From Pseudomonas pharyngis (lineage in GTDB: Bacteria > Pseudomonadota > Gammaproteobacteria > Pseudomonadales > Pseudomonadaceae), in NCBI RefSeq assembly GCF_021602345.1, contig NZ_BQID01000009.1:248001-312000 (forward strand): a DNA stretch of 64,000 nucleotides, given 5' to 3'. The translations under genes and the position numbers were made by a program. The notes below the pieces were generated by a model. The model had not been told where the DNA came from. It did no database searches and was given only the letters and a program-made list of their open reading frames with translations. Shown piece by piece: positions 9,366-17,832 of this stretch (the stretch's first letter is position 1; each line of letters begins with the position of its first letter).

Positions 9366-9866
9366 TCAGCGCTTGAACGCCTTCACTTCAGCTTCACGCA
9401 GGCGCGGAGCCAGCTTGTCGAGCACGCCGTTGACGAACTTGTGGCCGTCGGTCGAACCGAACACCTTGGCCAGCTCGATACCTTCGTTGATCACAACGCG
9501 GTACGGCACGTCGACGCGCTTGAGCAGTTCCCAGGTGGACAGGCGCAGAACTGCCAGTTCAACCGGGTCCAGCTCTTCGATCGCCAGGTCCAGGCAAGGC
9601 GTGAGCGCGGTGTCGATTTCAGTCTTGAATTGCGGAACCCCGTGGAGGATTTCGCGGAAGTAAGCCCCGTCGACATCGGTGAAATCGTTATCGACCCGGA
9701 ACTGCGCTTCGATCTCGTTCAACGATTGCCGAGCCATGTGCCATTGATACAGGGCCTGGGTCGCGAGCTGACGGGCTTCGCGGCGCTTGGCGCTCTTCGA
9801 TGGCTTGCCGGCATCCGCAGGTTTCGGATCGCGCGGGTTGAAACGATCGCTTTCGTCGCTAATCAC
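9366..9866 (-). CDS. nusB: Transcription antitermination factor NusB
   Basis: 166 residues, longer than E. coli NusB (139) because of a charged, low-complexity N-terminal extension (residues 1-27, [20 protein letters not shown]) usual in pseudomonads. The all-helical core begins at [18 protein letters not shown], and [16 protein letters not shown] is near the C-terminus. With NusE/S10 it binds boxA RNA in rRNA antitermination. The GTG start lies in a GTGA overlap with the ribH stop (9863-9866) and has GGAGG 4 bases upstream. Confidence 0.96.
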   Translation of the reverse strand: MISDESDRFNPRDPKPADAGKPSKSAKRREARQLATQALYQWHMARQSLNEIEAQFRVDNDFTDVDGAYFREILHGVPQFKTEIDTALTPCLDLAIEELDPVELAVLRLSTWELLKRVDVPYRVVINEGIELAKVFGSTDGHKFVNGVLDKLAPRLREAEVKAFKR

Positions 9867-10339
9867 TTGGCCTCCAACTGCGCCAGCAGGCTGACCATTT
9901 CCAGAGCGGACAGGGCAGCTTCAGCACCTTTGTTGCCGGCCTTGGTGCCGGAACGTTCGATGGCTTGCTCGATGGAATCAACGGTCAGGACGCCGAAAGC
10001 GACCGGTACGCCGAATTCCATGGACACCTGGGCCAGGCCCTTGGTGCACTCGCCCGCCACGTATTCGAAGTGCGGAGTACCGCCACGAATGACCGCGCCC
10101 AGGGCGATGATTGCTGCGAACTCGCCTTTCTGGGCGACTTTCTGCGCAACCAGCGGGATTTCGAAGGCGCCAGGTGCGCGGATGATGGTGATGTCGCTTT
10201 CGCTCACGCCGTGGCGAACCAGGGCATCAACTGCACCGCTGACCAGGCTTTCAACCACGAAGCTGTTGAAGCGGCCCACTACCAAAGCGTAGCGGCCTTT
10301 AGGGGCGATGAAGGTACCTTCGATGGTCTTCAGGGTCAT
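9863..10339 (-). CDS. ribH: 6,7-dimethyl-8-ribityllumazine synthase
   Basis: 158 residues. It condenses the RibA/RibD-derived aminouracil with dihydroxybutanone phosphate from RibB to form lumazine, and typically assembles into icosahedral 60-mers. Visible active-site motifs are [11 protein letters not shown] (22-32), APGAFEIPL, the [14 protein letters not shown] diphosphate loop and PVAFGVLT. It is separated from ribBA by 91 bases and overlaps nusB by 4 bases. Confidence 0.97.
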   Translation of the reverse strand: MTLKTIEGTFIAPKGRYALVVGRFNSFVVESLVSGAVDALVRHGVSESDITIIRAPGAFEIPLVAQKVAQKGEFAAIIALGAVIRGGTPHFEYVAGECTKGLAQVSMEFGVPVAFGVLTVDSIEQAIERSGTKAGNKGAEAALSALEMVSLLAQLEAK

Positions 10340-10430
10340 TCGTCAGATCTCTTAAAGAGCCGGGACGCGTCTGTTTCGCGTCCCTCAGTGATTTATTTGC
10401 CGCGAATACAGGGCCGGAAACAACCGGTCA

Positions 10431-11522
10431 TTATTCGGAGGGCACGTATTCTACAACTTCCAGATCGAAACCGGATATCGCATTAAATTTCATTGGCGCG
10501 CTCATCAAACGCATTTTGCGCACACCGAGGTCACGCAGGATCTGCGAACCGGCACCGACGATGCTGTAGGTGGTCGGTTTTTTCGGTGCGGCCTGATCGC
10601 CGGTTTCGCGGATGTGCGCCAGCAACACGTCGCCATCCAGTGGGTGACCGAGCAACAGCACCACACCGCTGCCGGCCTCGGCAACCGCAGCCATGGCGGC
10701 GCGCAGGCTCCAGCGGCCCGGTTGCTTGACCATCAGCAGATCGCGCAGCGGGTCCATGTTGTGCACGCGAACCAGGGTCGGTTCTTCGGCGCAAACGGTG
10801 CCCAGGGTCAGTGCCATGTGCACGTCGCCTTCCACCGAATCACGATAGGTCACCAGGTTGAATTGGCCCAGTTCGCTGTCCAGCGGCTGCTCGGCAATCC
10901 GCTGAACGGTACGTTCGTGGATCATCCGGTAGTGAATCAGGTCGGCGATGGTGCCGATCTTGATGTTGTGTTCAGCGGCGAAGGCTTCCAGCTCGGCGCG
11001 ACGGGACATGGTGCCGTCATCGTTCATCACTTCGCAGATCACGCCGCTCGGTTCGAAACCGGCCATGCGCGCCAGGTCGCAGGCGGCTTCGGTGTGGCCG
11101 GCGCGCGCCAGGGTGCCACCGGCCTGGGCCATCAGCGGAAAAATGTGGCCCGGGCTGACGATGTCTTCGGCCTTGGCGTCTTTCGCGGCGGCCGCTTGCA
11201 CGGTGCGCGCACGGTCAGCGGCGGAAATGCCGGTGGTCACGCCTTCGGCGGCTTCGATCGAAACGGTGAACTTGGTGCCGAAACCGGAACCGTTGCGCGG
11301 AGCCATCAGCGGCAGCTTCAGGGTTTCGCAGCGCTCGCGGCTCATCGGCATGCAGATCAGGCCACGGGCGTATTTGGCCATGAAGTTGATGTGCTCGGCC
11401 TTGCAGCATTCGGCGGCCATGATCAGGTCGCCTTCGTTCTCGCGGTCTTCGTCATCCATGAGGATGACCATCTTGCCTTGGCGGATGTCTTCAACCAGTT
11501 CTTCGATGCTATTGAGCGCCAC
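10431..11522 (-). CDS. ribB: 3,4-dihydroxy-2-butanone-4-phosphate synthase fused to a degenerate GTP cyclohydrolase II domain
   Basis: 363 residues. The N-terminal RibB domain (1 to about 200) keeps the acidic loop DDEDRENEGD (23-32), the TTGISAADRARTV segment and GHTEA (142-146), so it should convert ribulose 5-phosphate to dihydroxybutanone phosphate. The C-terminal half aligns with GTP cyclohydrolase II but lacks the three zinc cysteines: the region reads YRDSVEGDVHMALTLGTV where an active enzyme has the RCDCG loop. GTP cyclohydrolase activity is therefore probably absent and supplied by the separate ribA. This RibBX-type fusion is common in proteobacteria; the role of the tail is unsettled. 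Confidence 0.95.
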   Translation of the reverse strand: MALNSIEELVEDIRQGKMVILMDDEDRENEGDLIMAAECCKAEHINFMAKYARGLICMPMSRERCETLKLPLMAPRNGSGFGTKFTVSIEAAEGVTTGISAADRARTVQAAAAKDAKAEDIVSPGHIFPLMAQAGGTLARAGHTEAACDLARMAGFEPSGVICEVMNDDGTMSRRAELEAFAAEHNIKIGTIADLIHYRMIHERTVQRIAEQPLDSELGQFNLVTYRDSVEGDVHMALTLGTVCAEEPTLVRVHNMDPLRDLLMVKQPGRWSLRAAMAAVAEAGSGVVLLLGHPLDGDVLLAHIRETGDQAAPKKPTTYSIVGAGSQILRDLGVRKMRLMSAPMKFNAISGFDLEVVEYVPSE

Positions 11523-11538
11523 AAGGCACCCCCTTCAG

Positions 11539-12216
11539 TCAGGATTTGAGGTAGCCGTTGGCGGCCAGAAAGCTTTCAGTGATGCCACCGCCAGGCTTTT
11601 GTGAAGAGTCAGGCTCAGCGGCCCTGTCGCCCAGAAGCAGACGCTCCAGATAACGCGCCAGCAGGTCGACTTCCAGGTTCACCCGGCGACCTGGCTTGTA
11701 GGACGCCATGATGGTTTCGCTCAGGGTGTGCGGGATGATCGTCAGCAGGAACTCGGCGCCATCGACCGCGTTCACGGTCAGGCTGGTGCCATCAACGGTG
11801 ATCGAGCCTTTATGGGCGATGTACTTGGCCAGCTCCTTCGGCGCGCGGATGCGAAATTCCACGGCGCGGGCATTGTCGCTGCGCGAAACCACTTCGCCGA
11901 CACCGTCGACATGACCGCTGACCAGATGACCGCCGAGACGGGTGGTCGGGGTCAGGGCTTTTTCCAGGTTGACCGGGCTGCCGCTTTTCAGGTCATTCAT
12001 GGCGGTGCAGTCGAGGGTTTCGCGACTGACGTCGGCGGCGAAGCCGTTGCCCGGCAGTTCAACCGCGGTCAGGCACACGCCGTTGACCGCGATGCTGTCG
12101 CCGAGTTTGACGTCGCTCAGGTCGAGCTTGCCGGTTTCGACATGCACCCGCACATCACCGCCCTTTGGGGTCAGTGCGCGGATACTGCCGATGGATTCGA
12201 TGATGCCGGTAAACAT
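11539..12216 (-). CDS. ribE: Riboflavin synthase alpha chain
   Basis: 225 residues with the duplicated lumazine-binding barrel. The first repeat starts MFTGIIESIGSI and contains ISVNGVCLTAVEL-type SIAVNGVCLTAVEL; the second begins GGHLVSGHVDGVGEV and contains GSITVDGTSLTVNAV. It dismutates two lumazine molecules to riboflavin and the aminouracil. It lies between ribD (47-base gap) and ribBA (16-base gap), so ribD-ribE-ribBA-ribH probably form one unit. The last 25 residues (AAEPDSSQKPGGGITESFLAANGYLKS region) are an extra tail. Called ribC in some pseudomonads. Confidence 0.97.
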   Translation of the reverse strand: MFTGIIESIGSIRALTPKGGDVRVHVETGKLDLSDVKLGDSIAVNGVCLTAVELPGNGFAADVSRETLDCTAMNDLKSGSPVNLEKALTPTTRLGGHLVSGHVDGVGEVVSRSDNARAVEFRIRAPKELAKYIAHKGSITVDGTSLTVNAVDGAEFLLTIIPHTLSETIMASYKPGRRVNLEVDLLARYLERLLLGDRAAEPDSSQKPGGGITESFLAANGYLKS

Positions 12217-12263
12217 GGGGTTCTCCTTGAGAACGAAGCCAGCGCTAACGCGATGGCCGGGAA

Positions 12264-13397
12264 TTATACGCTCGCCGATGGGACAGGGATGGCAGTGACT
12301 CGCCAGTCATCGCCAACCGCGCGAATTTCAGTGATTTTCAGCTCCGGCGCATCCTTCATACAGGCCAGCGGCCAGTCCAGAAGCGGACGCGCCGTGGAGC
12401 CGAGGAACTTGCCGGCGATGAAGATCACGAACTCGTCGACCAGTCCGAGCTGGGCAAACGCGCCGGCCAGTCGCGGGCCGGCCTCGACCAGCACTTCGTT
12501 GACGCCACGGTTGGCCAGTTCGATCAGCAATTGATGCAGATCGACCTGACCGTCATCGCCCGGCACGATCAGGCATTCCGGGCCGTGGGCGTACTGTTCT
12601 TCGATGGCCACGCAGGTGGCGACCAGCGCCGGGCCGGCCTTGAAGAACGGCGCATCCAGCGGCACCCGCAGACGTCCGTCGATCAATACCCGCAGCGGCG
12701 GACGGCTCAGGGCCAGCGCGGTTTGTTCGGCATCCAGCCCCAGCTCGTCACCGCGAACGGTCAGGCGTGCGCCATCGGCCAGCACCGTGTCGGCGCCGGT
12801 CAGCACCACGCTGGCCTGAGCGCGCAGACGCTGCACCGCCGAACGCGCGGCAGGGCCGGTGATCCATTGGCTCTCACCGCTTTCCATCGCTGTACGGCCA
12901 TCGAGGCTCATGGCCAACTTGACCCGCACGAACGGCAAGCCGTGTTCCATGCGCTTCAGAAAACCTTGATTGAGCTTGCGCGCCTCAGCTTCCAGCACGC
13001 CGCTTTCGGTGGCGATGCCGGCATCGGTCAAGCGCTGCAGACCGCGTCCGGCGACTTGAGGATTCGGATCACGCATCGCCGCAACCACCCGGCCAATACC
13101 GGCATTAACCAGCGCATCGGCGCACGGCGGCGTACGGCCGTGGTGGCTGCAAGGTTCGAGGGTCACGTAAGCCGTGGCGCCACGGGCCCGTTCACCGGCG
13201 GCGCGCAGGGCGTGGACTTCGGCGTGGGGTTCGCCGGCGCGTTCATGCCAGCCTTCGCCGACAATCTGCCCGTCGCGCACGATCACGCAGCCAACCCGTG
13301 GATTGGGGTGCGTCGTGTAATGCCCCTTGCGCGCCAGCTCCAGGGCCCGGGCCATGAAGTGAGCGTCGAGGATGGCCTGCTCGGCGGCGGTGGTCAT
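12264..13397 (-). CDS. ribD: Bifunctional pyrimidine deaminase/reductase
   Basis: 377 residues. The N-terminal CMP/dCMP deaminase-type domain has zinc motifs HAEVHAL (about 57-63) and [11 protein letters not shown] (about 82-92). The C-terminal NADPH reductase domain starts near [18 protein letters not shown] and ends with [17 protein letters not shown]. It performs the second and third steps of riboflavin synthesis. Its ATG overlaps the nrdR stop (ATGA at 13394-13397), coupling it to nrdR, an arrangement conserved in gammaproteobacteria. No FMN riboswitch is visible before it. Confidence 0.97.
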   Translation of the reverse strand: MTTAAEQAILDAHFMARALELARKGHYTTHPNPRVGCVIVRDGQIVGEGWHERAGEPHAEVHALRAAGERARGATAYVTLEPCSHHGRTPPCADALVNAGIGRVVAAMRDPNPQVAGRGLQRLTDAGIATESGVLEAEARKLNQGFLKRMEHGLPFVRVKLAMSLDGRTAMESGESQWITGPAARSAVQRLRAQASVVLTGADTVLADGARLTVRGDELGLDAEQTALALSRPPLRVLIDGRLRVPLDAPFFKAGPALVATCVAIEEQYAHGPECLIVPGDDGQVDLHQLLIELANRGVNEVLVEAGPRLAGAFAQLGLVDEFVIFIAGKFLGSTARPLLDWPLACMKDAPELKITEIRAVGDDWRVTAIPVPSASV

Positions 13398-13858
13398 TCT
13401 TTCACCGGTTCGCGGGCGAGGCGGTCGATCTCTTCGCGGAATTCGTTGAGGTCCTGGAAGCGGCGGTACACGGAGGCGAAACGGATGTAGGCGACTTCAT
13501 CGAGCTTTTGCAGCTCGGCCATCACCAGTTCGCCGACCACGAGGGATTTGACCTCACGCTCGCCGGTAGCGCGCAGCTTGTGTTTGATATGGACCAGCGA
13601 GGATTCGAGGCGCTCGACGCTCACCGGACGTTTCTCCAGGGCGCGTTGCATGCCGGCGCGGAGTTTTTCTTCGTCGAACGGTTGGCGGCTGCCGTCGGTT
13701 TTGATCAGGCGCGGTAACACCAGTTCGGCCGTCTCGAACGTCGTGAAACGTTCGCCGCAGGCCAGGCATTCACGCCGGCGGCGCACCTGTTCGCCCTCGG
13801 CGACCAGACGCGAGTCGATGACCTTGGTGTCGTTGGCACCGCAGAAGGGACAGTGCAT
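13394..13858 (-). CDS. nrdR: Ribonucleotide reductase transcriptional repressor NrdR
   Basis: 154 residues from the ATG at 13858, the canonical start MHCPFC. A zinc ribbon (C3, C6, C31, C34) is followed by an ATP-cone domain ([23 protein letters not shown] onward). NrdR senses ATP/dATP and represses nrd operons. The frame is open further upstream, but those residues have no family match. It is the first gene of the minus-strand block that continues with ribD. Confidence 0.96.
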   Translation of the reverse strand: MHCPFCGANDTKVIDSRLVAEGEQVRRRRECLACGERFTTFETAELVLPRLIKTDGSRQPFDEEKLRAGMQRALEKRPVSVERLESSLVHIKHKLRATGEREVKSLVVGELVMAELQKLDEVAYIRFASVYRRFQDLNEFREEIDRLAREPVKE

Positions 13859-13986
13859 GGTGGCTGGCAACAAAAAAAGGGAGGGCCATGGTAGCGCATC
13901 CCGGTGGCAAGACAAGCCATAGGCTTTGCGGTATACAGACTGCCATGATCGATTGATCCATGGATTTCATTTTGCTGGAGCCACTA

Positions 13987-14451
13987 ATGTCCCTACGACC
14001 GCTCGTTTTGCTCAGTGTTTTCAGCCTGCTGGTGGCCTGTGGCAGCGACGCGCCCAAGCCTCAGCCGCCTACGCCGGGCCCGGCGCCGCAACAGGCGCAG
14101 AAAAAAGCCCGGGAAGCCGCCGACCTCGGCCCGCTACCGGCGTATCAGCGCGAACTGAGCGGCACCCTGCAAGGCGTGCCGGCCGGTGCCGAAGTCGAAC
14201 TGGCGCTGCTGGTGATCGACGAGAAGGATCGCCCGCAACAATTGCTCGCCAGTTCCAGCCTGATCGGCAACAACCAGATTCTGCCGTTTCACCTGCGCTT
14301 CAACCCCGAATCCTTCCCGGTTGGCGCCCGGGTTGAATTGCGCGGCCGCGCCAGCCAGTCCGGCCAGTTGATCCTGCACCTGCCGTCGCAGACCATCACT
14401 CAGCCGACCACCCAGGCGCTGGGCCAGCTGCAATTTGTCAAAGCACCATGA
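13987..14451 (+). CDS. YbaY-family lipoprotein
   Basis: 154 residues from the ATG at 13987, preceded by TGGAG with a good spacing; an in-frame ATG at 13960 lacks a ribosome site. A lipoprotein signal peptide ends in LLVAC (Cys18), followed by a Pro-rich linker (PKPQPPTPGPAPQQ) and a beta-sandwich domain of the YbaY (type III secretion lipoprotein-like) family: LSGTLQGVPAGAEVELALLVIDEKDRPQQLLA, then IGNNQILPFHLRFNPESF. Function is not established. It overlaps the next gene by ATGA (14448-14451). Confidence 0.85.
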   Translation: MSLRPLVLLSVFSLLVACGSDAPKPQPPTPGPAPQQAQKKAREAADLGPLPAYQRELSGTLQGVPAGAEVELALLVIDEKDRPQQLLASSSLIGNNQILPFHLRFNPESFPVGARVELRGRASQSGQLILHLPSQTITQPTTQALGQLQFVKAP

Positions 14452-15104
14452 ATGCCCCGTCAGACCTGCAACAGTCGCTGGGCGAGTTGCTCGGCGACGC
14501 TCGACTGAAAGCCTGTACGTTGCCGGACACCGATTTGCAGCTGTGGCTGATCGATGGCGACAACATGGCCCGCGAATTCAGCCAGGAAGAAACCCAACGC
14601 ATCCTGCATGAACCGCCGTACTGGAGTTTCTGCTGGGCCAGCGGTCTGGCGGTGGCGCGCTATCTGGCAGAGTTTCCCGAGTGGGTGCGGGGCAAACGGG
14701 TGCTGGATTTCGGCGCCGGTTCCGGGATCGCCGGCATCGCGGCGGTGAAGGCCGGCGCGCTGGAAGTGGTGGCCTGCGACCTTGACCCGCTGGCGATTGC
14801 CGCCTGTCGGGCGAATGCCGAGCTCAATGATGTGCAGATGAGTTATTCCACGGATTTCTTCGCCGAGGCGGATCGCTTCGATCTGATCCTGGTGGCCGAC
14901 GTTCTCTACGACCGGGAAAATCTGCCGCTGCTCGACGCCTTCCTGAGCCGTGGCCGCGAAGCGCTGGTGGCAGATTCGCGGGTCCGGGATTTCCGTCATC
15001 CGTTGTACCGGCGCATCGAAATGCTCGAAGCCATGACCCTGCCGGATCTGGCCGAGCCGGAAGAGTTTCGCCATGTCAGCCTCTACCATGCGGCCCGCGC
15101 CTGA
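14448..15104 (+). CDS. SAM-dependent protein methyltransferase, ETF-beta lysine methyltransferase-like
   Basis: 218 residues, class I Rossmann methyltransferase. Motif I is VLDFGAGSGIAGIAAVKAG, motif II has EVVACDLDPLAIAACRANAELN, and the motif IV region reads DLILVADVLYDRENLP. Overall form (EPPYWSFCWASGLAVARYL before motif I) matches the METTL20/ETFBKMT-type group that modifies electron-transfer flavoprotein beta lysines, rather than L11 methylase PrmA, which is longer. Substrate assignment is by similarity only. It is coupled to the YbaY-like gene by a 4-base overlap. Confidence 0.82.
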   Translation: MNAPSDLQQSLGELLGDARLKACTLPDTDLQLWLIDGDNMAREFSQEETQRILHEPPYWSFCWASGLAVARYLAEFPEWVRGKRVLDFGAGSGIAGIAAVKAGALEVVACDLDPLAIAACRANAELNDVQMSYSTDFFAEADRFDLILVADVLYDRENLPLLDAFLSRGREALVADSRVRDFRHPLYRRIEMLEAMTLPDLAEPEEFRHVSLYHAARA

Positions 15105-15143
15105 CCGTATAGTTGCCCCATTCACGCTTTTACGAGATACCCC

Positions 15144-16016
15144 ATGAGTCAGCAAACGCCGTACATCTTCGACGCCACGACGGCCGACTTCGACCAGTCG
15201 GTGATCGAGGCTTCCTTTCAAAAACCGGTGCTGGTGGATTTCTGGGCCGAATGGTGTGCGCCGTGCAAGGCGCTGATGCCGATGCTGCAAGGCATCGCCG
15301 AGAGCTATCAGGGCGAGTTGCTGCTGGCCAAGGTCAATTGCGATATCGAGCAGGACATCGTCGCCCGCTTCGGCATCCGCAGCCTGCCGACCGTGGTGCT
15401 GTTCAAGGACGGTCAACCGGTGGACGGCTTTGCCGGTGCGCAACCGGAATCCGCCGTGCGCGCCCTGCTCGAACCCCATGTACAGATGCCCGCGCCGTCG
15501 GCTGCCGATCCATTCGAACAGGCTCAGGCACTGTTTGACGAGGGCCGTTACGCCGACGCGGAAGCGACGCTGGTTACGCTGTTAGGTGAAGACAACACCA
15601 ACGCCAAGGCGCTGATTCTCTACGCTCGCTGCCTGACCGAACGCGGTGAACTGGGCGAAGCGCAAACCGTGCTCGACGCGGTCAAGAGCGATGAGCACAA
15701 AGCCGCGCTGGCTGGCGCCAAGGCGCAGATCAAGTTCCTCGGCCTGGCCCGTGACCTGCCAGATGCTGCCGATCTGAAAAGCCGTCTGGCGCAGAACCCG
15801 CAGGACGATGAAGCGGTGTATCAACTGGCAATCCAGCAACTGGCCCGCCAGCAATACGAAGCGGCGCTGGACGCACTGCTCAAGCTGTTCATCCGCAACC
15901 GCAGCTACGGCGAAGGCCTGCCGCACAAGACCTTGCTGCAAGTGTTCGAACTGCTGGGCAACGATCACCCGCTGGTGACCGCTTACCGGCGCAAGGTGTT
16001 TGCCGCGCTGTACTAA
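15144..16016 (+). CDS. cnoX: Thioredoxin-TPR chaperedoxin, CnoX/YbbN-like
   Basis: 290 residues. The N-terminal thioredoxin domain (about 1-110) has WCAPC (37-41), so both redox cysteines are present, unlike E. coli CnoX, which lacks the first one. The C-terminal 170 residues are TPR-like helices (DPFEQAQALFDEGRYADAEATL; NPQDDEAVYQLAIQQLARQQYEAALDAL; LFIRNRSYGEGLPHKTLLQVFELLG). CnoX proteins hold unfolding clients during hypochlorite stress and hand them to GroEL/DnaK; with CxxC intact it may also reduce disulfides. It is monocistronic in appearance, with a convergent small gene 5 bases away. Confidence 0.88.
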   Translation: MSQQTPYIFDATTADFDQSVIEASFQKPVLVDFWAEWCAPCKALMPMLQGIAESYQGELLLAKVNCDIEQDIVARFGIRSLPTVVLFKDGQPVDGFAGAQPESAVRALLEPHVQMPAPSAADPFEQAQALFDEGRYADAEATLVTLLGEDNTNAKALILYARCLTERGELGEAQTVLDAVKSDEHKAALAGAKAQIKFLGLARDLPDAADLKSRLAQNPQDDEAVYQLAIQQLARQQYEAALDALLKLFIRNRSYGEGLPHKTLLQVFELLGNDHPLVTAYRRKVFAALY

Positions 16017-16021
16017 CCCCC

Positions 16022-16378
16022 TTACTCGATCCAGCTGTAGAGCGGCGTATCCCCGCCGCTCGCCACCTTCACATCTGCCGAATGACGCAGACGCACCAGC
16101 AAGCGCTTGCCCGCCGCTGCGCTGCCGGTCAGCCCTTCGAGCTGATCCAGCAGATCCGGGCCGCTGAGCTGCCCGGCCTTGCGCAGCAAATCCCTGGCGA
16201 CCTGCCACAACGCATCGTCCTGATTCACAGGTTTCGCCACTGGCGCCGCTGCGGTCTGTGGCTGAGCGGCCTGCACCTGCACGCCAAACTGCGAACCGAG
16301 CCGCGCCCAGTCGCTTTCATCCAGTTCCAGGGTCAAATCCACCGGCAAGTCGCCGACGGTTCCGCGTATCCGCAACAT
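16022..16378 (-). CDS. Conserved hypothetical protein
   Basis: 118 residues from the ATG at 16378, which has GGGAG 7 bases upstream. The N-terminal part (MLRIRGTVGDLPVDLTLELDESDWARLG) looks like a short beta domain, then an Ala/Gln/Pro-rich linker (QVQAAQPQTAAAPVAKP) and a helical C-terminal region (DDALWQVARDLLRKAGQLSGPDLLDQLE). No signal peptide or transmembrane segment. I do not recognise a named family. It is divergent from the zinc-regulated operon at 16513 and shares its intergenic region. Confidence 0.75.
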   Translation of the reverse strand: MLRIRGTVGDLPVDLTLELDESDWARLGSQFGVQVQAAQPQTAAAPVAKPVNQDDALWQVARDLLRKAGQLSGPDLLDQLEGLTGSAAAGKRLLVRLRHSADVKVASGGDTPLYSWIE

Positions 16379-16463
16379 AAGCTTTCTCCCGCACATTTCT
16401 GACCTGCATGCTCCCATGGGACTTGTGTAACGCCAAGCGGGCGGGCAAACTCTGCGCACTTTC

Positions 16464-16481
16464 GTTATAAGATTACATAAC
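16464..16481. promoter_or_regulatory. Candidate Zur operator
   Basis: GTTATAAGATTACATAAC, a GTTAT-N8-ATAAC inverted repeat 31 bases before the His-rich protein gene. Its first 13 bases match the Zur core GTTATANTATAAC at 10 of 12 defined positions. The downstream operon is of a type known to be repressed by Zur with zinc in pseudomonads, which supports the call; binding itself is not shown. Confidence 0.6.
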
Positions 16482-16512
16482 AAACTCTTCACTTTACTTC
16501 CCGGAGACCGCC

Positions 16513-17106
16513 ATGCGTCGTCTGCTGCTCGCTTTGCCGTTTGCCCTGTTGCCGCTGGCCATCGCCCAGGCTGCCGATGAGCATGATCACGACCATGAGC
16601 ACGGCAGCCTCGCTGCCCACGAACATGGCGTTGGACGCCTGAACGCCGCGCTCGACGGCCAGACCCTGGAGCTGGAGCTGGAAAGCCCGGCGATGAACCT
16701 TGTGGGTTTTGAACACGTCGCCACCAGCGATGCCGACAAGGCCAAGGTCGCCGCCGCCCGCGCGCAACTGGAAAAACCGCAGGCTCTGTTCAGTCTGCCG
16801 GCCGCCGCCGGTTGCAAAGTCACCAGCCAGGAGCTGGAAAGCCCGCTGTTCGGCGACAAGCCGGATGCCGACGACCACGACGAAGAGGAAGCCGGCAAGG
16901 ACGGTCACGAGCATCATCACGACCACAGCGAAATCCACGCCCACTACCAGTTCAGCTGTGCGGCACCGGGTGCGTTGAAAACCCTGGATCTGGCGAACCT
17001 GTTCACTACCTTCCCGGCCACCCAGAAAATTCAGGTACAACTGATCGGCCCGAGCGGCCAGCAAGGCACGGAAGTGACGGCCAAGGCCGCCGCCCTGAAG
17101 TTCTGA
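16513..17106 (+). CDS. His-rich periplasmic metal-associated protein, ZrgA family (DUF2796)
   Basis: 197 residues with a signal peptide 1-20 (LLPLAIAQA). Two His/Asp clusters flank the core: DEHDHDHEHGSLAAHEHG near residues 22-39 and DDHDEEEAGKDGHEHHHDHSE (two runs, about residues 118-139). The rest is the DUF2796 beta domain (LNAALDGQTLELELESPAMNLVGFEH; FSCAAPGALKTLDLANLFTTFP). Two Cys (in GCKV and FSCAA) may form a disulfide. ZrgA-type proteins are periplasmic zinc-binding components induced under zinc limitation. It heads an operon with an ABC ATPase, a permease and a DUF3299 protein, downstream of a Zur-like site. Confidence 0.88.
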   Translation: MRRLLLALPFALLPLAIAQAADEHDHDHEHGSLAAHEHGVGRLNAALDGQTLELELESPAMNLVGFEHVATSDADKAKVAAARAQLEKPQALFSLPAAAGCKVTSQELESPLFGDKPDADDHDEEEAGKDGHEHHHDHSEIHAHYQFSCAAPGALKTLDLANLFTTFPATQKIQVQLIGPSGQQGTEVTAKAAALKF

Positions 17107-17120
17107 CACGAAACGGCGCC

Positions 17121-17831
17121 ATGACCCAAGCACTCATCGAACTGTCCGACCTGGGCTTCAACTGGCCCGGTCACCCGCCGCTGCTGGACATCCCGGCGTT
17201 TCGCCTGGAAGCCGGCGAAACCCTGTTCCTCAAGGGCCCCAGCGGCAGCGGCAAGACCACCCTGCTCGGCCTGCTTGGCGGGGTGCAGAAACCCGGTCGC
17301 GGCAGCATTCGCCTGCTCGGCCAGGAACTGACCGAACTGGGTGCCGGCGCCCGTGATCGCTTTCGCGTCGATCACACCGGCTACATTTTCCAGCAGTTCA
17401 ACCTGCTGCCGTTTCTCTCGGTGCGCGAGAACGTCGAGCTGCCGTGCCACTTTTCGAAGCTGCGCGCCGAGCGTGCGAAACAGCGTCACGGCAGCGTTGA
17501 TCAGGCCGCCGCCACCCTGCTCGCCCACCTGGGTTTGAAGGACGAAAGCCTCCTGAGTCGCCGCGCCGATTCGCTGTCGATCGGTCAGCAGCAACGGGTC
17601 GCCGCTGCCCGTGCATTGATCGGGCAACCGGAACTGGTGATCGCCGACGAACCGACCTCGGCACTGGATTACGACGCCCGGGAAAACTTCATTCGCCTGC
17701 TGTTCGCCGAGTGCCGCGAAGCCGGCTCGAGCCTGTTGTTCGTCAGCCACGACCAGAGCCTCGCGCCGCTGTTCGACCGTCACCTGTCCCTGGCCGAACT
17801 CAATCGCGCCGCCACGTCTGCCGAGGTCTGA
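17121..17831 (+). CDS. ABC transporter ATPase, LolD/MacB-type
   Basis: 236 residues from the ATG at 17121. Walker A GPSGSGKTT (39-47), Q-loop QQFNLLPFLSVRENVELP, Walker B LVIADEPTSALD (172-183) and the H-loop VSHD are intact. The signature reads LSIGQ (152-156) instead of LSGGQ, so the first signature glycine is replaced by Ile; related ATPases of this operon type often tolerate such changes, so it is probably active. It pairs with the FtsX-type permease that starts one base after its stop. It is 14 bases downstream of the ZrgA-type gene. Confidence 0.9.
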   Translation: MTQALIELSDLGFNWPGHPPLLDIPAFRLEAGETLFLKGPSGSGKTTLLGLLGGVQKPGRGSIRLLGQELTELGAGARDRFRVDHTGYIFQQFNLLPFLSVRENVELPCHFSKLRAERAKQRHGSVDQAAATLLAHLGLKDESLLSRRADSLSIGQQQRVAAARALIGQPELVIADEPTSALDYDARENFIRLLFAECREAGSSLLFVSHDQSLAPLFDRHLSLAELNRAATSAEV

Positions 17832-17832
17832 G

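Noticed and set aside
12217-12263. Possible FMN riboswitch near the riboflavin genes
   Set aside because: The gaps before ribD, ribE, ribBA and ribH are 0 to 91 bases and show no RFN-element sequence blocks; too short for the full aptamer.
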